Shown here: one piece after another, positions 6,596 through 11,944 of the stretch
Layout of the letters: every line of letters starts with the position of its first letter
Position numbering within the stretch: the first letter of the stretch is position 1
From: Candidatus Methanomethylophilaceae archaeon
GTDB taxonomy: Archaea > Thermoplasmatota > Thermoplasmata > Methanomassiliicoccales > Methanomethylophilaceae
Direction of reading: 5' to 3'
Length of the DNA stretch: 18,195 nt
Assembly: GCA_017455785.1 (NCBI GenBank)
Contig: JAFSYZ010000181.1
Location: 1 to 18,195, forward strand
Position numbers and translations under genes: made by a program
The notes under the pieces: generated by a model
What the model saw: only the letters and a program-made list of their open reading frames with translations
Databases searched by the model: none
What the model was told of the DNA's origin: nothing

Positions 6596-6831
6596 TGACC
6601 GATGAGAATGTTATCGCAGACATGGACATGGATGAAAAAAGCGATCTCCATTTGGACCTGATGGATTTCGGCAGGCAGTTGTCCTTGATGATTGATAAGT
6701 TGTCCACCTATGGTTTCCCCGATTCCGATGAATCGTTCATTCAATGCTGTCTCTCCAGTGCATTCCGCGCTGTAGATAATCTCGACGATGAGGTCTGCAA
6801 AGTGTCCGATGAAGTCGGTTATTTGATATAA
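6595..6831 (+). CDS. small acidic protein, unknown
   Basis: This encodes 78 residues, coupled as TGATG to the preceding gene. It is strongly acidic, with a Met-Asp-Met-Asp-Glu start, likely all-helical, with a Cys-Cys pair near the middle. It is the last gene of the operon from 3585. Its TAA stop lies inside a perfect inverted repeat in front of the next operon, so termination of this operon and start of the next are packed together. Acidic small proteins in mobile elements sometimes mimic DNA; that is only a possibility here. Confidence 0.72.
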   Translation: MTDENVIADMDMDEKSDLHLDLMDFGRQLSLMIDKLSTYGFPDSDESFIQCCLSSAFRAVDNLDDEVCKVSDEVGYLI

Positions 6832-6858
6832 TCATTATATAGTTATATGATTATATCA
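6824..6858. promoter_or_regulatory. perfect 12-bp inverted repeat in promoter region
   Basis: TGATATAATCAT (6824-6835) is exactly the reverse complement of ATGATTATATCA (6847-6858), with an 11-nt AT-only-but-one spacer. It overlaps the TAA of the upstream gene and the TATA-like stretch of the next operon, an ideal place for a repressor dimer or pair of dimers. Centre-to-centre spacing of the arms is 23 bp, about two helical turns. Confidence 0.6.
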
Positions 6859-6885
6859 TTATACAATAGCACAATACACAAGGTG
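6836..6885 (+). promoter_or_regulatory. AT-rich promoter of the 6.9-13.2 kb operon
   Basis: TATATAGTTATATGATTATATCATTATAC provides several possible TATA boxes, for example TTATATAG-type at 6836-6842 and CATTATAC at 6857-6864; which is used cannot be decided by eye. The 10-mer ATCATTATAC (6855-6864) recurs at 13255-13264 before the RHH gene at 13285. An AGGTGAT ribosome site (6881-6887) precedes the first gene, so this transcript probably carries a leader. Confidence 0.5.
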
Positions 6886-6890
6886 ATATG

Positions 6891-7007
6891 ATGAGCAAAG
6901 AAAACGAGGAATGCGAGAACTGTCCGCACAAGGGACAGTGCGATCTGCAATGCTATGAGCTGTCGGTTTGGTACGTCCCCGCGGACACACCCTACGATGA
7001 GGAGTGA
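6891..7007 (+). CDS. 38-aa zinc-knuckle-like microprotein
   Basis: This is a short frame beginning ATGATG (6888 or 6891), and 6891 gives better spacing to the AGGTG site. The protein contains Cys-Glu-Asn-Cys-x5-Cys-x3-Cys, a compact four-cysteine set that could hold one zinc, then an aromatic and acidic end. It is the first gene of the long operon of small genes. It is followed after 4 nt by the next ATG, with its own GAGGAGTG acting as ribosome site for that gene. No family is recognised. Confidence 0.62.
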   Translation: MSKENEECENCPHKGQCDLQCYELSVWYVPADTPYDEE

Positions 7008-7011
7008 TTGG

Positions 7012-7209
7012 ATGGCCAAATACTTCATACCGGAGCAGTCGGAGCTCGGACAGTGGTTGTTGGAACTCTCTGCATGTCCAGGGAGTCTGTATGGCACCAC
7101 TGTGACGAAGACGAAGCTGATCGAGGACCTGTCCTATCTGATCAGCACGGCCAGATATGTCAAGAAGATGGTCGAGGACAACGAGTATCTCGGTCAGTAC
7201 AGAGAGTGA
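7012..7209 (+). CDS. small helical protein, unknown
   Basis: This encodes 65 residues. The ATG at 7012 follows GAGGAGTG with good spacing; a longer frame from 6955 has no ribosome site and lies in the gene before. The sequence is mostly helical, with an N-terminal Phe-Ile-Pro-Glu-Gln segment and a second helix running Leu-Ile-Glu-Asp-Leu-x-Tyr-Leu-Ile to the end. No cysteine cluster (single Cys), no membrane helix and no recognised family. Confidence 0.68.
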   Translation: MAKYFIPEQSELGQWLLELSACPGSLYGTTVTKTKLIEDLSYLISTARYVKKMVEDNEYLGQYRE

Positions 7210-7213
7210 TAAT

Positions 7214-7561
7214 ATGGATTCTATCAAATACGATCAGTTCACGGAGGCAGAGGTCCTCCTGAGCAAATCCAGGGACATGATCCGCGAGGCGTTCATGCCC
7301 CTGTACAACATCAAGCTGCATGAGGAATTGGGGGATGTCGAAGAGGTCCTTGACAATCTCATAAAGAAAGTGATCGACAGGAGGTCGCTCTATCTTATGA
7401 TGGCACAGTTCAGCGGGGAATCGGAGAGACACGGTGGGTTCGAGATACGTAAGGCCTTAGACGACAGTTATTACCTGTGCATCTCGGGTGTGCCTCTTAT
7501 CCACGGAAGTCACCAGGACTGTCTGGATTACATCGCCGCGAAGGAGGGTGCGAAGATATGA
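7214..7561 (+). CDS. hypothetical protein, 115 aa
   Basis: The ATG at 7214 has AGAGAGTGAT upstream. An N-terminal two-thirds of long amphipathic helices (Lys-Ser-Arg-Asp-Met-Ile-Arg-Glu-Ala-Phe, Val-Glu-Glu-Val-Leu-Asp-Asn-Leu) is followed by strand-like segments. The last 30 residues (Tyr-Tyr-Leu-Cys-Ile-Ser-Gly-Val-Pro-Leu-Ile, then Asp-Cys-Leu-Asp-Tyr-Ile) look like a small alpha/beta unit. It is coupled by ATGA to the next gene. The family is not recognised. Confidence 0.73.
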   Translation: MDSIKYDQFTEAEVLLSKSRDMIREAFMPLYNIKLHEELGDVEEVLDNLIKKVIDRRSLYLMMAQFSGESERHGGFEIRKALDDSYYLCISGVPLIHGSHQDCLDYIAAKEGAKI

Positions 7562-8004
7562 ACGAATACAGAATCAATGTAATCTCAAGACTCGGCACCA
7601 CTCATGTGATGGCGGTCCAGGCGGAGAGTTCCAACGATGCTCTGAAGAAGGCTTTCCCATATATCAGAAGGTGGAGGTCACTTGGTGACAGCCGTCCGTC
7701 GATACGTGTGGCGGTTCATTGGGACACCATATCGAGGAATGACCATCACTACAGGTATCACGCTTGGTTCACATGTGATATATTGCAAGACCTGGCCCAC
7801 GTATACTACACTGAAGAGGACATCGATAACGCATTGGCCGGACTCACGCCGATCTATGCCGTCATAGATCACAGGACAGGCGAGTTGAAGGACTTCTACG
7901 ATACGTACGATTCAGCGTTCGATGCAGCATTTCCATCCAATGATGTGGGGATCACATGGCTGCGCGAAAAAGGTGACAAGGAGAGGATGTTCTGGAGGAA
8001 ATGA
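7558..8004 (+). CDS. hypothetical protein, 148 aa
   Basis: The ATGA start has AAGGAGGG about 9 nt upstream. The N-terminus (Tyr-Arg-Ile-Asn-Val-Ile-Ser, then Ala-x2-Ser-Ser-Asn-Asp-Ala-Leu-Lys-Lys-Ala) resembles the small strand-helix domains common in phage accessory proteins. The middle is His/Tyr-rich and the C-terminus contains Tyr-Asp-Ser-Ala-Phe-Asp-Ala-Ala. There is only one Cys and no membrane segment. It overlaps the next frame by one base (TGATG). The function is unknown. Confidence 0.73.
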   Translation: MNEYRINVISRLGTTHVMAVQAESSNDALKKAFPYIRRWRSLGDSRPSIRVAVHWDTISRNDHHYRYHAWFTCDILQDLAHVYYTEEDIDNALAGLTPIYAVIDHRTGELKDFYDTYDSAFDAAFPSNDVGITWLREKGDKERMFWRK

Positions 8005-8099
8005 TGGTAGTGTCCATATTGACATTGAATGCCATATGTCCGAAGAGAGGTACCGAAGACGACGCCATCTTCGGATGGAATACGAGGGTGATCGTATGA
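8004..8099 (+). CDS. 31-aa ORF, apparent relic of a Lar-type gene
   Basis: The frame runs from the TGATG overlap at 8004 to TGA at 8097-8099. Its last 20 residues hold Cys-Pro-Lys-x6-Glu-Asp-Asp-Ala-Ile-x2-Trp-Asn-x-Arg-Val, matching the C-terminal end of the Lar-type proteins further right (Glu-Asp-Glu-Ala-Ile-Glu-x-Trp-Asn-Arg-Arg-Val). Only one of the usual four cysteines remains, so a zinc site cannot form. The frame still ends in ATGA coupling and its GAGGGTG still serves the next gene, so it may be kept for translation of the neighbour. Confidence 0.45.
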   Translation: MVVSILTLNAICPKRGTEDDAIFGWNTRVIV

Positions 8100-8251
8100 A
8101 ACCGTGCCGTACCTGTATGGACACCGAATCCAAGTGCCCATGCCAGAGGTTCATGGATTGGTTCCATTCATTCTCGGATGATCCTCGCCATCCCGATCAG
8201 AGAGCTGGACAATCAGTTGACAATCCCCATCAAGAAAAGGTGGGTGAATGA
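8096..8251 (+). CDS. 51-aa Cys-rich microprotein
   Basis: The start at ATGA overlap has GAGGGTG about 7 nt upstream. The N-terminus has Cys-Arg-Thr-Cys-x6-Cys-Pro-Cys (C4, C7, C14, C16), a tight four-cysteine set suitable for one zinc, then Phe-x-Trp-Phe-His. The second half is His-, Asp- and Gln-rich and probably disordered. It is coupled by ATGA to the next gene. No family is recognised. Confidence 0.62.
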   Translation: MKPCRTCMDTESKCPCQRFMDWFHSFSDDPRHPDQRAGQSVDNPHQEKVGE

Positions 8252-8403
8252 TGGTCTATCAGGTATGGGAGATAGATCCCTTCACCGCGATCAAGAATCT
8301 GTGGGGCACATTCCTGAACGAGGAGAAGGCGAACCTGGCCGCGATGAACTGCTGGCCAAGGTCAAACACCGTTATATTTATGTTTCCAAGGAGGAAGTTA
8401 TAG
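8248..8403 (+). CDS. 51-aa protein, unknown; only TAG-terminated gene here
   Basis: The frame begins ATGATG at 8248/8251 overlapping the previous stop, with GGTGGGTG upstream. The first 35 residues (Val-Tyr-Gln-Val-Trp-Glu-Ile, Leu-Trp-Gly-Thr-Phe, Glu-Glu-Lys-Ala-Asn-Leu-Ala) look like a strand-helix unit. The end is basic (Phe-Pro-Arg-Arg-Lys-Leu). It stops in TAG, whereas nearly every other gene in the window uses TGA or TAA. A competing frame over 8178-8408 lacks a ribosome site and is rejected. The last codons overlap a TATA-like sequence. Confidence 0.58.
   Translation: MMVYQVWEIDPFTAIKNLWGTFLNEEKANLAAMNCWPRSNTVIFMFPRRKL
8371..8380 (+). promoter_or_regulatory. possible internal promoter before 8405
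   Basis: GTTATATTTA, centred about 29 nt before the ATG at 8405, would start a near-leaderless message there. The same stretch also carries GGAGG (8390-8394), which would serve the gene on read-through transcripts. It is a single site and could be chance. Confidence 0.3.
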
Positions 8404-8404
8404 A

Positions 8405-8668
8405 ATGACAGAGAGGACAAATTGGACGGATATAGCACTGTATGTGTCCGGTGAGAAGACGCTGGCCGAATACAAGGCAATCCTGGAGAAGCTGAACGAC
8501 TATGATGTTGACATCATGGACGTCGAATTCGAAGACAACGGTGCGTTCCTAGAAGCCAGGTATCTGACAGATGAGGTCAAACTTGAGGACCTGAAGGGAA
8601 TTGAGGGATTGGAAGTTGATTGGGATACAATGTCTGAATGGGATGATTGCGAGGTTGATGGGGAATGA
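8405..8668 (+). CDS. small highly acidic protein, unknown
   Basis: This encodes 87 residues with GGAGG about 10 nt before the ATG. Asp and Glu make up much of the sequence, especially the C-terminal half (Asp-Trp-Asp-Thr-Met-Ser-Glu-Trp-Asp-Asp-Cys-Glu-Val). It is predicted alpha/beta: a helix Leu-Ala-Glu-Tyr-Lys-Ala-Ile-Leu-Glu-Lys-Leu, then Asp-Val-Glu-Phe and Leu-Glu-Ala-Arg-Tyr strands. The charge is compatible with a DNA-mimic role, such as in anti-restriction proteins, but no known motif supports that. It is coupled by ATGA to a Lar-type gene. Confidence 0.75.
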   Translation: MTERTNWTDIALYVSGEKTLAEYKAILEKLNDYDVDIMDVEFEDNGAFLEARYLTDEVKLEDLKGIEGLEVDWDTMSEWDDCEVDGE

Positions 8669-8910
8669 CTGATAATAGTATTCACGCAAATATCCAATCG
8701 GATAATTGCGAAAATCACGAAAAACGCAATTATGATGCCATCAATCTAAGACCGTGCCCTAAATGCAATTCGAATGCAGGAACATTCTCTGATCTCATTA
8801 GGACCGCATGGTGGACAGGATGCTACAGGTGCAACATATGGGCAGACGGCAAGACCGCTAGACAATCCAGAGAGGAATGGAACGGGAGAGTGGGCAATGT
8901 CAGTATATGA
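8665..8910 (+). CDS. Lar-type zinc protein 1
   Basis: This encodes 81 residues. After a polar N-terminus of about 27 residues comes Leu-Arg-Pro-Cys-Pro-Lys-Cys, then Trp-Trp-x-Gly-Cys-Tyr-Arg-Cys, and the closing Glu-Glu-Trp-Asn-Gly-Arg-Val. This is the Lar_restr_allev layout: two C-x2-C pairs and a final Trp-Asn-x-Arg-Val. Lar proteins of the Rac prophage and many phages relieve type I restriction. It is the most divergent copy in the array, with Gly in place of the usual second Arg. The Trp-Asn-Gly-Arg-Val codons supply GGGAGAG as ribosome site for the overlapping next gene. Confidence 0.78.
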   Translation: MTDNSIHANIQSDNCENHEKRNYDAINLRPCPKCNSNAGTFSDLIRTAWWTGCYRCNIWADGKTARQSREEWNGRVGNVSI

Positions 8911-9175
8911 GGACATTCGCATCAGATATTCTGGTTCAAATCCCCACAGGATTATGGCGATTGCACGGAACTTCATGACGATAAGGGGGCTGTGTGAGAT
9001 TGAATACGCTGGACCAGAATCCGTGGACTTTACACTATGGCGTTTCAACGAGGACTATACAACGCAGATGAAATCAGCACTCGATGATGTTGCCACGGAA
9101 CTCAAAGGCAGAATCGAATACTCCGTACCAGACCACGGACTCTATTTCGAAAGACAATGGGGGGAAGAGGAATGA
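8897..9175 (+). CDS. small alpha/beta protein, unknown
   Basis: This encodes 92 residues. The ATG at 8897 lies 14 nt inside the previous gene with GGGAGAGTGGG upstream; a longer frame from 8774 is a shadow of the Lar-type gene. The start Tyr-Glu-Asp-Ile-Arg-Ile-Arg-Tyr, a helix (Arg-Ile-Met-Ala-Ile-Ala-Arg-Asn) and a second strand Cys-Glu-Ile-Glu-Tyr give a strand-helix-strand unit like several other small proteins here. The end is acidic (Gly-Glu-Glu-Glu) and encodes GGGAAGAGG for the next gene. The function is unknown. Confidence 0.73.
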   Translation: MSVYEDIRIRYSGSNPHRIMAIARNFMTIRGLCEIEYAGPESVDFTLWRFNEDYTTQMKSALDDVATELKGRIEYSVPDHGLYFERQWGEEE

Positions 9176-9474
9176 CCGATGAAAAATTGATGAAGAAGGC
9201 ACAGGGACTCATCGGGTCTTGGATTTATGACAAGACAGACAAGAACGAGTATCTCTACGCATACGACTGTTACGATTGGGATTGCGAAGATGATGTGAAG
9301 TTGTGTTGTATCGCAATCAATTCAGATGATGCCATATTCAAACCATACATCAAAGAAACAGAGATCTGGATGTCCGAGTTCAAAGAGTATTACAGCAAGG
9401 TATCAGATACCAAATGTATCAAGGCATGGGAGAAACTCAAAAAGCATTACGATAAGATGTTCAAAGGAGAGTGA
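9172..9474 (+). CDS. hypothetical protein, 100 aa
   Basis: The ATGA-coupled start at 9172 is preferred over an in-frame ATG 15 nt upstream because the GGGGGAAGAGG site lies between them. The sequence has a Tyr/Asp-rich centre (Tyr-Asp-Cys-Tyr-Asp-Trp-Asp-Cys), a Cys-Cys pair, and a lysine-rich helical end (Trp-Glu-Lys-Leu-Lys-Lys-His-Tyr-Asp-Lys). Codons here are more A-rich than in the first 8 kb. No family is recognised. Confidence 0.73.
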   Translation: MTDEKLMKKAQGLIGSWIYDKTDKNEYLYAYDCYDWDCEDDVKLCCIAINSDDAIFKPYIKETEIWMSEFKEYYSKVSDTKCIKAWEKLKKHYDKMFKGE

Positions 9475-9478
9475 AAGA

Positions 9479-9709
9479 ATGAACGTCATACGTTGCAACA
9501 AGTGCGGTAAATACTTCAAAGACCGCATATATCAAGGCGAGGTACGGATTCCCGATTTGACATTTTGGCTCAATGACTATCGCAGAGACAGTTGTACTAG
9601 TGCTCATATCAAAGACGTAGCATTGTGCGAGACTTGTACGATACTATTTCTACATTTCCTGACCAACGGTGGAAACGAGGAGAAGATTAAGACGGGGGGA
9701 GAGGAATAA
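9479..9709 (+). CDS. zinc-ribbon-like small protein
   Basis: This encodes 76 residues. The ATG at 9479 has AGGAGAGTG upstream; a longer frame from 9326 is a shadow. Cys-Asn-Lys-Cys-Gly-Lys-Tyr-Phe (C6, C9) near the start and Cys-Glu-Thr-Cys (about C51, C54) form the two pairs of a zinc ribbon, with an additional Cys between. It ends Thr-Gly-Gly-Glu-Glu, whose codons form GGGGGGAGAGG. The TAA overlaps the next ATG by one base. It could bind nucleic acid or protein. Confidence 0.72.
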   Translation: MNVIRCNKCGKYFKDRIYQGEVRIPDLTFWLNDYRRDSCTSAHIKDVALCETCTILFLHFLTNGGNEEKIKTGGEE

Positions 9710-10206
9710 TGGGAGCGAGTTTTATTGCATACTGTAAGATGAAGAAGATGACGAGCATGGATTACGCTATGGTGCGCGTTATAGGGTCTTGTCTATATGG
9801 TAAGATGAAGGTTACAGACATGGGCTACAATACGGTCCACGTTATAAAGTCTTGTCTGTTGAAGATGCTGGATTCGGTCAAGGGTACATCCTATGCCGAT
9901 CGGTTCGAGAATCTGGCGGAGAAGAGTCATCGCAGGGCGACAGAGGACATGGCAAAAGAGTGGAACCAGTTCGCCAGCGACCTGTCCGAGGATTGCAGAG
10001 ATTCTGAACTGTATGGCATATACTTGTTCGTGGACCATTCCGGCTGTGACGGTACGTTCAGCGGGGATGATTGCAGAGAGATCGCAACATCGTTGAGGAA
10101 ACTGCTCGATTCAGATATCGACCTGTCCTATGTGGACTGTGCGATTGAGAACCTGTATGATGTGTTCAACGAGGTCGATAGCGATGGTCTTGTCGTGATA
10201 TGTTGA
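9709..10206 (+). CDS. hypothetical protein with N-terminal duplicated motif
   Basis: This encodes 165 residues. Residues about 18-55 contain two copies of a roughly 18-residue unit: Met-Asp-Tyr-x-Met-Val-Arg-Val-Ile-x-Ser-Cys-Leu, then Met-Gly-Tyr-Asn-Thr-Val-His-Val-Ile-x-Ser-Cys-Leu. The duplication is visible at the DNA level as well (GTTATA-GGG/AAA-TCTTGTCT). The rest contains helices (Phe-Glu-Asn-Leu-Ala-Glu-Lys) and a Phe-Val-Asp-His-Ser-Gly-Cys-Asp-Gly segment followed by helices rich in Asp. It is the largest gene in the micro-gene operon. No family is recognised. Confidence 0.75.
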   Translation: MGASFIAYCKMKKMTSMDYAMVRVIGSCLYGKMKVTDMGYNTVHVIKSCLLKMLDSVKGTSYADRFENLAEKSHRRATEDMAKEWNQFASDLSEDCRDSELYGIYLFVDHSGCDGTFSGDDCREIATSLRKLLDSDIDLSYVDCAIENLYDVFNEVDSDGLVVIC

Positions 10207-10215
10207 GGTGAGCGA

Positions 10216-10560
10216 ATGACCGAATTAAAATGTCCTAAATGCGGAGAAACCGAGGCGATATACTACTACTTTGCAGAAAAGTGTGGAATCAAGTGCGGTA
10301 ATACTAATTGCGGATACGAGATTAAAGATTGTGAATCCGTAGAGGAAGCAGAATTCAAATGGAAATCTAAGAATAACCCGAAGGCATTGAGATCGTGTCC
10401 GTTCTGCAAAGCACATGGTGATGATGTGTATGTTGATGAATTCTGGGAGAGGTATGATGAGCCTTACTTTGTCACATGTCACAAATGCGGAGCCTGTGGG
10501 CCATACGCAGATACAGAGAAGAAAGCGATTGAGAACTGGAACAGGAGAGTGAACGAATGA
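10216..10560 (+). CDS. Lar-type zinc protein 2, double module
   Basis: This encodes 114 residues made of two zinc modules in tandem. The first has Leu-Lys-Cys-Pro-Lys-Cys-Gly near residue 4 and Cys-Gly-x4-Cys-Gly near 30, and ends in a weak Ala-Glu-Phe-Lys-Trp-Lys. The second has Leu-Arg-Ser-Cys-Pro-Phe-Cys near 60 and Cys-His-Lys-Cys-Gly-Ala-Cys-Gly-Pro, and ends in the full Ala-Ile-Glu-Asn-Trp-Asn-Arg-Arg-Val. Such double forms are compatible with duplication of a Lar unit. The start has GAGGTGAGCG upstream, and it ends with ATGA coupling. Confidence 0.82.
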   Translation: MTELKCPKCGETEAIYYYFAEKCGIKCGNTNCGYEIKDCESVEEAEFKWKSKNNPKALRSCPFCKAHGDDVYVDEFWERYDEPYFVTCHKCGACGPYADTEKKAIENWNRRVNE

Positions 10561-10811
10561 GCAGGATAATTGTGAGATTCAAGAGAAGTGCAGACGTCAG
10601 CAGTCGCGTCCAGCACGCTATCATAGACATCTGCGATATTTTCGGCATCAACCCGCCGTGGTTCAATGACAATGTGTGGTTCGAGGACTGGAACAGAAAA
10701 ATCATCATTGGAGGTGATTACAGCGACACGAATATCGGCACACGCTTCTCCATCATCATGGGGCTCTTTGGTGACTGTATCGAGGAGATCTACGAGGAGG
10801 CGGACGAATGA
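10557..10811 (+). CDS. small strand-helix-strand protein, unknown
   Basis: This encodes 84 residues. It starts Ser-Arg-Ile-Ile-Val-Arg-Phe-Lys (strand), then a helix Val-Gln-His-Ala-Ile-Ile-Asp-Ile-Cys-Asp-Ile-Phe-Gly-Ile, followed by aromatic strands and an acidic end (Glu-Glu-Ile-Tyr-Glu-Glu-Ala-Asp-Glu). The first 35 residues share their layout with the N-terminal part of the Lar-type gene at 12132 and with the genes at 11076 and 13098, suggesting one small domain used several times. It is ATGA-coupled on both sides. Confidence 0.73.
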   Translation: MSRIIVRFKRSADVSSRVQHAIIDICDIFGINPPWFNDNVWFEDWNRKIIIGGDYSDTNIGTRFSIIMGLFGDCIEEIYEEADE

Positions 10812-10915
10812 GTGACAAAACGATGCTCAAACTGATGAGAGCCTGTGTATGGGTCGTAGGTATACTGACCGTGTGCAACGTTGCTCTTTTCATATATAGG
10901 GTGGTGACGGGATGA
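10808..10915 (+). CDS. 35-aa single-pass membrane peptide
   Basis: The frame runs from the ATGA overlap at 10808 to TGA at 10913-10915. A basic N-terminus (Lys-x4-Lys-x2-Arg) is followed by about 17 hydrophobic residues (Cys-Val-Trp-Val-Val-Gly-Ile-Leu-Thr-Val, then Val-Ala-Leu-Phe-Ile-Tyr) and Arg. This is a clear transmembrane helix with the N-terminus likely cytosolic. It is the only membrane protein recognised in the window. The next ATG overlaps its stop. A role as a holin-like, toxin-like or regulatory peptide is possible but not shown. Confidence 0.6.
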   Translation: MSDKTMLKLMRACVWVVGILTVCNVALFIYRVVTG

Positions 10916-11079
10916 TTGCGGAATTGAAACCCTGTTCATTTTGCCAGAGTGAGGACATCCAAGCATTTGACATAGGCAGGACATTCGTGCTATACTGTAG
11001 AGACTGTTGCTCATCGGGTCCAGAGGCCGGTACGCTGGATGAAGCGATAGAGAGATGGAACAGGAGGGAGAAGAAATGA
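10912..11079 (+). CDS. Lar-type zinc protein 3, minimal module
   Basis: This encodes 55 residues, a Lar module almost without extra sequence. It has Leu-Lys-Pro-Cys-Ser-Phe-Cys (C8, C11), then a Phe-x-Ile-Gly-Arg-Thr-Phe-Val-Leu-Tyr strand. Cys-Arg-Asp-Cys-Cys follows (about C29, C32, C33), then Ser-Gly-Pro-Glu-Ala and Asp-Glu-Ala-Ile-Glu-Arg-Trp-Asn-Arg-Arg. This length is typical of phage Lar-family proteins. The Asn-Arg-Arg codons read AACAGGAGG and act as ribosome site for the next gene (ATGA overlap). Confidence 0.8.
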   Translation: MIAELKPCSFCQSEDIQAFDIGRTFVLYCRDCCSSGPEAGTLDEAIERWNRREKK

Positions 11080-11240
11080 CCGAGATAAAGATAACTTGTT
11101 GTGGGGGCAGAACGCTGACAAAAGGCGAATGCCAAGAGATTCGTGAATTGATAGATATGATCCTGCTTGTAGGATTGGACAACATCGACATCGAATGTGA
11201 TGGGATGAAGGATTGGCAGCTAAAGAGGGATGATGAATGA
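11076..11240 (+). CDS. 54-aa strand-helix-strand protein
   Basis: The ATGA-coupled start at 11076 has AGGAGGGAG upstream. Strand Thr-Glu-Ile-Lys-Ile-Thr-Cys-Cys, helix Glu-Cys-Gln-Glu-Ile-Arg-Glu-Leu-Ile-Asp-Met-Ile-Leu, then strand Asn-Ile-Asp-Ile-Glu-Cys. Four cysteines (8, 9, 20, 42) are spread along it. The layout matches the other strand-helix-strand proteins of this operon. It sits between a Lar-type gene and a helical gene. The function is unknown. Confidence 0.68.
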   Translation: MTEIKITCCGGRTLTKGECQEIRELIDMILLVGLDNIDIECDGMKDWQLKRDDE

Positions 11241-11416
11241 CAGAGGATTATGTTACCCATGTTAAGACTCGTTTGAAGAAGATTGCGGAACGTGACGTAG
11301 ATTACATAATCAGAGTTGCCAGTGGGGAGCAGATTCAGACATATTTCGTATTCGAGGAGTATCTTAAGATGCTGAAAAAAGAGATGGCTGAACAATTGAA
11401 AGTATGGGGAGAGTGA
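11237..11416 (+). CDS. 59-aa helical protein, unknown
   Basis: The frame starts at the ATGA overlap (11237) and stops at 11414-11416. It has an N-terminal basic helix (His-Val-Lys-Thr-Arg-Leu-Lys-Lys-Ile-Ala), a short strand pair around Tyr-Ile-Ile-Arg-Val and Tyr-Phe-Val-Phe, and a Lys/Glu-rich final helix (Leu-Lys-Met-Leu-Lys-Lys-Glu-Met). It ends Trp-Gly-Glu, where GGGGAGAGTG serves the next gene. No family is recognised. Confidence 0.66.
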   Translation: MTEDYVTHVKTRLKKIAERDVDYIIRVASGEQIQTYFVFEEYLKMLKKEMAEQLKVWGE

Positions 11417-11420
11417 GTGA

Positions 11421-11780
11421 ATGAGCAAGTCAGTGAATATAGATGGTAACAACTACATCATCGTAAATTGCGATTCCTGTCCGTTCTACGATGCTGGAGA
11501 TGGTGGGTATGGCAGCCATTGTCAGTATCCTACATCGCCATCTGCAATAGTGGGAACAGAGTTTGATTCCGAGAGGATCGCAGAGGACTGCCCTCTCAAG
11601 GAATCCGGAGATCAGAATGAATTGAGACCCTGTCCCTTCTGCGGTAACGAGGATGTTGAGATGTTGGTGTTCACTGATACGGCATTTGTGCTGTGTTGCC
11701 CCAAATGTTACACCACAGGCCCACAAGGTACCACAGAGGATGAGGCTATAGAGAAATGGAACAGGAGAGTGGGCGAATAA
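11421..11780 (+). CDS. Lar-type zinc protein 4 with extra N-terminal Cys module
   Basis: This encodes 119 residues. Residues 1-65 contain Cys-Asp-Ser-Cys-Pro-Phe-Tyr, then Cys-Gln-Tyr and Cys-Pro-Leu, a four-cysteine module like those opening the genes at 46 and 353. Residues about 70-119 are a textbook Lar unit: Leu-Arg-Pro-Cys-Pro-Phe-Cys-Gly, Phe-Val-Leu-Cys-Cys-Pro-Lys-Cys, Thr-Gly-Pro, and Glu-Asp-Glu-Ala-Ile-Glu-Lys-Trp-Asn-Arg-Arg-Val-Gly. So it is a fusion of two zinc modules that occur separately elsewhere in the window. Its TAA overlaps the next ATG. Confidence 0.85.
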   Translation: MSKSVNIDGNNYIIVNCDSCPFYDAGDGGYGSHCQYPTSPSAIVGTEFDSERIAEDCPLKESGDQNELRPCPFCGNEDVEMLVFTDTAFVLCCPKCYTTGPQGTTEDEAIEKWNRRVGE

Positions 11781-11944
11781 TGTCTTATTTCCAATGTTCA
11801 AAATGCGGATGCACCAAATTCAAATCCTATCCCCAGACCATACCTACGGACGGAAGGGAGTGGGATTACGAGTATTATTGCGCAAATTGTGGGAAAATGA
11901 TGATACTCACAAGAGCCAGAGAGGAAGAGGAGGAAGAGGAATGA
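11780..11944 (+). CDS. zinc-ribbon microprotein with acidic tail
   Basis: This encodes 54 residues: Cys-Ser-Lys-Cys-Gly-Cys near residue 6, then after about 27 residues Cys-Ala-Asn-Cys-Gly-Lys, the spacing of a TFIIS/RPB9-like zinc ribbon, then a seven-glutamate tail. The acidic tail codons form a purine run that contains GGAGG and serves the next gene. A ribbon of this size could bind DNA, RNA polymerase or a protein partner. Which one cannot be told from sequence alone. Confidence 0.72.
   Translation: MSYFQCSKCGCTKFKSYPQTIPTDGREWDYEYYCANCGKMMILTRAREEEEEEE

Noticed and set aside
8178..8408. 76-residue + strand frame overlapping the 8096 and 8248 genes
   Set aside because: No ribosome site, and the two coupled genes in other frames cover the region with proper overlaps.
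10790..11452. 220-residue minus-strand frame
   Set aside because: It is antisense to five coupled + strand genes, including a clear Lar module, and its Ser/Leu/Ile-rich composition is what a shadow frame gives. The same applies to other long minus-strand frames, for example 6271-6744, 1201-1638 and 14143-14724.
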